Shown in pieces: positions 6,840-11,276 of a stretch of 11,276 nt of DNA. The stretch comes from DASYSA01 sp036003885 (lineage in GTDB: Bacteria > Acidobacteriota > Blastocatellia > UBA7656). The notes under the pieces are model-generated. The model saw only the letters and a list, made by a program, of their open reading frames with translations, was not told where the DNA came from and ran no database searches. The stretch spans positions 1 to 11,276 of the forward strand of contig DASYSA010000153.1 of NCBI GenBank assembly GCA_036003885.1, given 5' to 3'. Positions within the stretch are counted from its first letter, which is position 1, and each line of letters opens with the position of its first letter. A program made the position numbers and the translations under genes.

Positions 6840-7907
6840 ATGCTGAGAATACTCGCCTACACGCGGCTTTCGTCTTCGATCCTGGTTTTGTTGTTTGCTG
6901 CGCAGGCTGGCCTGTCGCAGCAGCAGCGGACACCGGCCCCTCCAGCAGATCCGGTGCAAGAGCGGTTGCGTGCGCTCGAAGACTCTCTGCAGTTCCTGGG
7001 ACAAAGACTCGCCAAGGACATCGACGACTTGATGTGGTATCGCCAACTGGAAGCCATCGCGGAAGTCGACAAAGTCCGCTACACAGGTCCTCCGCCGCGC
7101 GTGATTCCCAATCAGACCGGACAGGGCGCGCGAAATCCGGTCATTATCACCGCCTACACGTTCATTCCAAGGAAGCAGACGTCAGCTAAGCTCCCGCTGA
7201 TAGTCCTGGTCCACGGCGGAGTCCACGGCACGTTCGAGTCGAGCGGGGCCCACGTCGTTCAAGAGCTGGTCCAGCAAGGCTACGCCGTGATTGCGCCCGA
7301 TTATCGCGGCAGCACCGGTTACGGCCAGGGGTTCTACAGGCTGATCGACTACGGCGGATTGGAGAACGAGGACGTGTTCGCGGGCAAGCAATGGATGATC
7401 GAGAACTACCCGAACATCGATCCGCAGCGGGTCGGCATTGTGGGCTGGAGCCACGGCGGCTTGATCACCCTGATGAACATATTCGAGCACCCGCAAGACT
7501 ACAAGGTCGCGTATGCCGGGGTGCCGGTCAGCGACCTGGTGGCTAGAATGGGCTACAAGAGCCAATCCTATCGGGAGCTGTTCTCGGCGCCCTATCATAT
7601 TGGAAAGAGCGCCGAAGAGAACGTGAACGAGTATCGCAAGCGGTCGCCGGCCTACAACGCGGAGAAGCTTCAGACGCCGCTGCTGATTCACACCAACACC
7701 AACGATGAAGATGTGAACGTGCTGGAGGTCGAGCATCTGATCACTGCTCTGAAGGCCGCCGGAAAGAACTTCGAGCACAAGATATATCAGGACGCGCCGG
7801 GCGGTCATGCCTTCAACCGAATTGACACAAAGCTGGCGAAGCAATCGCGCGAAGAGATCTACAGGTTTCTCGCGAAGTATCTCAATCCCCCCAATCCGGT
7901 GAAGTAG
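6840..7907 (+). CDS. Exported alpha/beta hydrolase, S9 peptidase-like, without propeller
   Basis: The ATG at 6840 is chosen because AAGGAG lies about 5 nt upstream and a signal peptide follows at once (MLRILAYTRL, then SSSILVLLFAAQAGLSQ). An upstream in-frame start would put extra polar residues in front of it. The mature protein (355 residues in total) begins with a charged helix (VQERLRALEDSLQFLGQRLA) that may form a coiled coil. The hydrolase fold follows: VHGGVHG, DYRGSTGYGQGF, nucleophile Ser204 in GWSHGG, Asp289 in TNDEDVN and His323 in GGHAF. These give a complete triad with the spacing of the S9 peptidase catalytic domain, but there is no beta propeller to restrict substrate size, so an esterase or small-peptide hydrolase is equally possible. 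It lies 118 bp after the S9 peptidase and 21 bp before the dehydratase, with which it is probably co-transcribed. Confidence 0.9.
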   Translation: MLRILAYTRLSSSILVLLFAAQAGLSQQQRTPAPPADPVQERLRALEDSLQFLGQRLAKDIDDLMWYRQLEAIAEVDKVRYTGPPPRVIPNQTGQGARNPVIITAYTFIPRKQTSAKLPLIVLVHGGVHGTFESSGAHVVQELVQQGYAVIAPDYRGSTGYGQGFYRLIDYGGLENEDVFAGKQWMIENYPNIDPQRVGIVGWSHGGLITLMNIFEHPQDYKVAYAGVPVSDLVARMGYKSQSYRELFSAPYHIGKSAEENVNEYRKRSPAYNAEKLQTPLLIHTNTNDEDVNVLEVEHLITALKAAGKNFEHKIYQDAPGGHAFNRIDTKLAKQSREEIYRFLAKYLNPPNPVK

Positions 7908-7928
7908 CTCGATCGAGGAAGGAGCATC

Positions 7929-8885
7929 GTGACGAGACCTGATCTTCAAGACGTCCTGCTCGCTAAGAAGCAGATACTTCCCTATTTGCTGCGTACCCCC
8001 TTGCACAGCTATCCCGCTATCGACGACCTCATCGGCACGCGCGTTTTCATAAAGCATGAGAACTATCAACCGATTGGCGCCTTCAAAGTGCGCGGCGGCA
8101 TCAACCTGATCTCGCAACTCAGTTCGGAGGAACGAGCCAGCGGAGTAATCGCGGCGTCGACCGGCAATCACGGACAATCTGTTTCCTATGCGGCAAGGCT
8201 GTTCGACGTTAAGGCGCGAATCGTCGTACCCGAAGGCGCGAATCCGGGAAAGGTTGCGTCTATGCGCGGAATGGGCGCTGAGGTGATCTTTCACGGTGCG
8301 AACTTCGATGAAGCGCGCCTCCACTGCGAGAAGTTGGCGAAGGATGAAGGGTTGCGCTACATACATTCCGGCGACGAGCCACTGCTGATCGCGGGAGTTG
8401 CAACTCAGGCCCTCGAGATGCTTGAAGACCAGCCCGACCTCGAAGTCATCCTCGTCCCGGTGGGCGGCGGAAGCGGAGCCGCCGGAGTTTCGATCGTCAC
8501 CCGTGCCATCGATCCGAGGATTCATGTCATAGGTGTTCAGTCGGAGAGCTCTCCCGCGGCCTATCAGTCGTGGAAGCAGCGTCGCCTGGTTGAAGCACCC
8601 AACCTCACACTTGCCGAGGGCCTTGCAACGGGAACAGCCTTCAGCTTTCCTCAATCGATTCTCTGGGATCTCCTCGATGAGTTCGTGCTGGTGACCGACG
8701 ACGAGATCATGCGAGCGATGGTCTGGATGATCGAACGGGCGCACACGCTTGCTGAAGCGGCAGGGGCGGCTCCTCTTGCCGCCGCCTACAACATGAAAGA
8801 ACAACTTGCGAAGAAGAGGGTTGGACTCGTATGCTCCGGGGGCAACACATCTCTGGCGCACCTGAAAAAGGCCCTCGAGGGGTAA
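7929..8885 (+). CDS. PLP-dependent threonine/serine dehydratase (ammonia-lyase)
   Basis: The 318-residue cytoplasmic enzyme belongs to fold-type II PLP proteins and should deaminate threonine to 2-oxobutanoate and/or serine to pyruvate. The PLP-binding lysine is Lys53 in PIGAFKVRGG. The substrate/carboxylate loop is STGNHGQ (77-83), the phosphate-binding glycine loop is GGGSGAAG (179-186), and SGGN (303-306) is the C-terminal motif that contacts the pyridine ring. All family motifs are intact. It lacks the C-terminal ACT-like regulatory domain of biosynthetic IlvA, so it is probably a catabolic (TdcB-like) or serine-racemase-like member; related activities such as hydroxy-amino-acid dehydration cannot be excluded. 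The GTG start at 7929 has GAAGGAG just upstream with a 4-nt gap. The 21-bp distance to the hydrolase indicates an operon and fits use of amino acids released from peptides. Confidence 0.93.
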   Translation: MTRPDLQDVLLAKKQILPYLLRTPLHSYPAIDDLIGTRVFIKHENYQPIGAFKVRGGINLISQLSSEERASGVIAASTGNHGQSVSYAARLFDVKARIVVPEGANPGKVASMRGMGAEVIFHGANFDEARLHCEKLAKDEGLRYIHSGDEPLLIAGVATQALEMLEDQPDLEVILVPVGGGSGAAGVSIVTRAIDPRIHVIGVQSESSPAAYQSWKQRRLVEAPNLTLAEGLATGTAFSFPQSILWDLLDEFVLVTDDEIMRAMVWMIERAHTLAEAAGAAPLAAAYNMKEQLAKKRVGLVCSGGNTSLAHLKKALEG

Positions 8886-8889
8886 AGGA

Positions 8890-9005
8890 CGTTTCGCGTT
8901 CCGCGTTTCGCGTTCTTGATTTCGGATGCGACGACAGAACCCAAACGCAAAACTTAAAACGCAGGACGTAAATACAAAACGCGGAACGCGAAACGCGAAA
9001 CGAGA
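8890..9005. repeat. Inverted AAACGC heptamer arrays upstream of the ROK kinase
   Basis: The left arm 8890-8914 (GCGTTTC/GCGTTCC units) and right arm 8978-9002 (GGAACGC, GAAACGC, GAAACGA) match at 23 of 25 positions. From 8943 to the right arm, degenerate units of the same type continue (AAACGCA, AAACTTA, AAACGCA, GGACGTA) with near-perfect 7-bp phase and one 1-nt slip. The region fills almost the whole 125-bp spacer between the dehydratase and the ROK gene. No strong ribosome site remains before the ROK ATG, only a weak GAGA near 9003-9006. Confidence 0.85.
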
Positions 9006-9010
9006 GAATA

Positions 9011-9985
9011 ATGTCATCATTCGTCTTGGGGATCGATCTGGGTGGCACAAAAGTAAGCGCAGGAGTGCTGGACGCCGACGGGAAGGTCTTCTGCCGCGAG
9101 CGCGCAAAGACAAAGGCCTGGCGCGATAGTTCGGAGATCTTTGCCACCATAGCTCGCGTTGGGCATCGAGCCATCCGTGAGGCGGGCGTCGATTCAAGTC
9201 AGATCGCCGCTGTTGGCATCGGCTCGCCGGGCCCCCTCGATCCGGACACCGGCTACGTAATAGAGTCCGCGAATGTCAACTTTCATAACTTCCCACTGGG
9301 TCCGAAACTCGCCGAAGAGTTCGGGTGTCCCGTAGTGGTTGCCAACGATGTTGACGCGGGCACCTACGGCGAATTCAGGCTCGGCAGCGCCCGTGGAGCA
9401 AGAGACGTCCTGGGAGTCTTCATCGGCACCGGCATAGGCGGCGGCCTCATTGTGAATGGGGCGTTGTATCACGGCTTCAGCAAGAACGCCGGCGAAATAG
9501 GCCACATCGTCATCAAGGCAGGAGGTCCGCGTTGTAACTGCGGTAATCGCGGTTGCCTGGAGGCGCTCGCAAGCCGGACAGCAATGGCCCGCGATATTCG
9601 CAAAGCCATAAAGAGAGGCCGGAAGACGATGTTGGCCAGGCTTTCCGGCAGGAAGCTCGACTCGATTCCAAGCAGCGCGATCAAGGAGGCCTTTGAGGCC
9701 GGGGACCATTTGGTCACCAGAGTAGTCGAGCGCGCGGCCGACTACATCGGCATCGCGATTGGCAGCGTGGTCAATCTGATTGGCCCGGAGGTCGTCGTGC
9801 TCGGCGGCGGCGTGATCGAAGCGCTTGGCGCACCCCTGATCGACAGGATCGATCGGGTCGCGCGCAAGGTCGCCTTCGACTTCGCAATCAAGGACGTGCG
9901 CTTCGTCAGGTCCGAACTCGGAGACGACGCGGGTATAATCGGAGCTGCGATGCTCGCGCGTGAGAGAGCGTCGAGTAGTTTGTGA
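9011..9985 (+). CDS. ROK-family sugar kinase (glucokinase/fructokinase type)
   Basis: The 324-residue cytoplasmic protein should phosphorylate a hexose with ATP. It shows the phosphate loop DLGGTK (9-14), GIGSPGPLD (69-77), the catalytic aspartate Asp113 in NDVDAGTYGE, the second ATP-binding motif GTGIGGG (139-145), the substrate motif GEIGH (161-165) and the ROK zinc signature CNCGNRGCLE (175-184). His165 and Cys175, 177 and 182 are the expected zinc ligands. Because there is no N-terminal helix-turn-helix, it is a kinase rather than a NagC/XylR-type repressor. Glucose is the most common substrate for this motif set, but fructose, N-acetylglucosamine or N-acetylmannosamine cannot be excluded. 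The length is normal. The ATG at 9011 directly precedes the canonical VLGIDLGGTK, although the ribosome site is weak because repeats occupy the upstream sequence. The context gives no sugar-specific neighbour. Confidence 0.93.
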   Translation: MSSFVLGIDLGGTKVSAGVLDADGKVFCRERAKTKAWRDSSEIFATIARVGHRAIREAGVDSSQIAAVGIGSPGPLDPDTGYVIESANVNFHNFPLGPKLAEEFGCPVVVANDVDAGTYGEFRLGSARGARDVLGVFIGTGIGGGLIVNGALYHGFSKNAGEIGHIVIKAGGPRCNCGNRGCLEALASRTAMARDIRKAIKRGRKTMLARLSGRKLDSIPSSAIKEAFEAGDHLVTRVVERAADYIGIAIGSVVNLIGPEVVVLGGGVIEALGAPLIDRIDRVARKVAFDFAIKDVRFVRSELGDDAGIIGAAMLARERASSSL

Positions 9986-10073
9986 AATCGAATCGTCTGA
10001 CTGCGCTCGATCGGTTTGCAATTGCCGCGGACCTGTCCGTTCCTCCAAGTGTGGAATTGCAACCGCTGCGCGC

Positions 10074-10081
10074 GGAGGTGA
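10074..10081 (+). promoter_or_regulatory. Strong ribosome binding site GGAGGTGA of the TPR gene
   Basis: This 8-nt match to the 16S rRNA 3' end lies just before a GTG at 10085. It decides the start of the TPR gene against an overlapping open frame beginning at 9982. Confidence 0.75.
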
Positions 10082-10084
10082 CTC

Positions 10085-11276
10085 GTGAATCTCAACTCGC
10101 GAACGGCGAGCCTTCTTTGTCTCTTACTTTGCCTCTTTGCCAGTCCTACCCTTGCTCAAAAGGGACGCCCGAAGGACAGCGCCATCAAGCAATACAACCG
10201 AGGAATAGAACTGAGCAACCAGGGACGGGTGCAAGAGGCGATCGAAGCCTACAAACAGGCGATTCGCATCAGTCCCGACTTCCCCGAAGCCTACAACAAC
10301 CTGGCTAATGCGTACGGCAAACTCGGAAATTATCAAGAAGCAGTCGTAACCCTCACTCAGGCTATCAAGAACAAGCCGGATCTCCCTGAGGCCCGTTACA
10401 ATCTGGGCGTTGCATTCGGCAAACTGGGCAGGCATCAAGACGCGATAGAAGCCTACATGGCAGCGGTCGATTTGAGACCCGGTTTCGCCGAAGCCCATTA
10501 CAATCTGGGGCTGTCACTGGCCAGGATGGGACGCAATCAGGAAGCGGTCGAGTCGTACAAAAAGGCCCTGCGAGCCAGGCCCGCTTATGCCGAGGCTGCG
10601 TACAGTCTTGGAGAGGCTTACATACAACTTGGAAACTTCCGAAATGCCGTGATGGCTTTCCAGCAATCCATCGAAATCAAGCCTGATTACGTGGAGCCGG
10701 TGGCCGGTCTTGGGGAGGCATACGCTCATCTGGGCCTTCACCAGGAAGCGGTTGATGCTCTGAATCGGGCTCTTCGAATGGGGCCGGCAACCGCCGAGGC
10801 AATGAACAACCTGGGCGTATCGCTGTTCAAGTTGGGGCGTTACAAAGAGGCGGTCGCAGCTTATGTCGAGGCCGTTCGAATCAAGCCTTCCTATGCAGAG
10901 GCCTACTGCAATCTGGGATGGGCATACGACAAGCTCGATCAGCATAAGGAAGCGCTCGACGCTCACACACATGCATTACAGCTCAAGCCTGACTACGCAG
11001 AGGCGCATTACGGAACTGGAGTGGATCATTCAATGTTGGGTCAACTACAGGACGCGCTGGAGGATTACAAGCGGGCGCTGCGGATCAAGCCCGACTACCT
11101 CGAAGCTCACAACAATCTGGGCGTCGCTTACGCCGATCTGGGCCGCTACGAAGAAGCGGTGTCGCAATATCTGTTGGCGCTTAAGCTCAAGCCCGATGCC
11201 GACCAGACGTACCATAACATCGCGGTTGCGTACAGCAAGATCGGGCGCCATCAGGAAGCGATTGAGGCTTACAAGC
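10085..11276 (+). CDS. Exported tetratricopeptide-repeat (TPR) protein, right end missing
   Basis: From the GTG at 10085 the frame is open for 397 codons to the window edge, so the C-terminus is absent. A signal peptide (residues 1-24: ASLLCLLLCLFASPTLA, cleavage before QKG) places the protein in the periplasm or at the outer membrane. From about residue 32 it consists wholly of TPR units in an unbroken 34-residue period: the helix-capping proline recurs at 64, 98, 132, 166, 200, 234, 268, 302, 336 and 370, and an eleventh unit is cut by the edge. Typical units read AEAHYNLGLSLARMGRNQEA and YLEAHNNLGVAYADLGRYEE. Such solenoids bind proteins or peptides and have no catalytic residues. The partner cannot be read; anything fused beyond the window is unknown. 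It is 99 bp after the ROK gene in the same direction, probably with its own regulation. Confidence 0.93.
   Translation, partial: MNLNSRTASLLCLLLCLFASPTLAQKGRPKDSAIKQYNRGIELSNQGRVQEAIEAYKQAIRISPDFPEAYNNLANAYGKLGNYQEAVVTLTQAIKNKPDLPEARYNLGVAFGKLGRHQDAIEAYMAAVDLRPGFAEAHYNLGLSLARMGRNQEAVESYKKALRARPAYAEAAYSLGEAYIQLGNFRNAVMAFQQSIEIKPDYVEPVAGLGEAYAHLGLHQEAVDALNRALRMGPATAEAMNNLGVSLFKLGRYKEAVAAYVEAVRIKPSYAEAYCNLGWAYDKLDQHKEALDAHTHALQLKPDYAEAHYGTGVDHSMLGQLQDALEDYKRALRIKPDYLEAHNNLGVAYADLGRYEEAVSQYLLALKLKPDADQTYHNIAVAYSKIGRHQEAIEAYK

Noticed and set aside
7182..9197. 671-codon open frame on the minus strand
   Set aside because: It lies opposite the hydrolase and dehydratase genes, whose catalytic motifs are intact. 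Its product is rich in Arg/His/Leu, has no recognisable domain, and reads through the heptamer repeat spacer.
9194..10048. 284-codon open frame on the minus strand
   Set aside because: It is the shadow of the ROK kinase gene; no ribosome site and no protein-like pattern were seen.
10016..10062. 8-bp inverted repeat TTGCAATT/AATTGCAA before the TPR gene
   Set aside because: Short arms 31 bp apart in a 99-bp spacer; not enough to call an operator.
9982..10308. 108-codon open frame overlapping the end of the ROK gene
   Set aside because: The TPR gene in another frame has a strong ribosome site, a signal peptide and perfect TPR periodicity from the same region.

Overview
The window is ordinary chromosomal DNA from what is probably an Acidobacteriota bacterium. 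This assignment is an inference. It rests on moderately high GC, a secreted protein with a carboxypeptidase-regulatory-like N-terminus, exported S9-type peptidases, a long exported TPR protein, and intergenic spacers filled with heptanucleotide repeats. I see no rRNA, tRNA, CRISPR array, transposase, integrase or phage gene, and no clear sign of horizontal transfer.

Left part (1-1411), minus strand: the first 62 codons of an exported protein with a CarboxypepD_reg-like domain run off the left edge (1-188). Upstream of it on the same strand is an exported 310-residue protein of LolA-like type (335-1267). A 21-bp imperfect hairpin lies between them.

Two-component system (about 1398-4225), plus strand: a membrane histidine kinase with a large, unrecognised extracytoplasmic region is followed by an OmpR/PhoB-type response regulator. 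The kinase promoter looks leaderless: an extended -10 element ends 8 nt before the ATG. A 141-bp array of inverted 7-bp repeats joins the two genes. It encodes the last residues of the kinase, supplies its stop codon and ends exactly at the regulator ATG. A second heptamer palindrome of different sequence follows the regulator stop.

Middle and right part (4255-11276), plus strand: a small 85-residue protein of unknown function, an exported S9 prolyl-oligopeptidase-family peptidase with a WD40-like propeller, a second exported alpha/beta hydrolase, a PLP-dependent threonine/serine dehydratase 21 bp downstream, a ROK-family sugar kinase, and an exported TPR protein cut by the right edge. The peptidase, hydrolase and dehydratase could jointly break down peptides and amino acids. 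The ROK kinase and TPR protein have no obvious link to that route.

I found no convincing new multi-gene system. The most unusual feature is non-coding: three unrelated 7-bp repeat families, one of them at two loci. In three of the four loci they form inverted repeats, and all four lie in short spacers close to start or stop codons.
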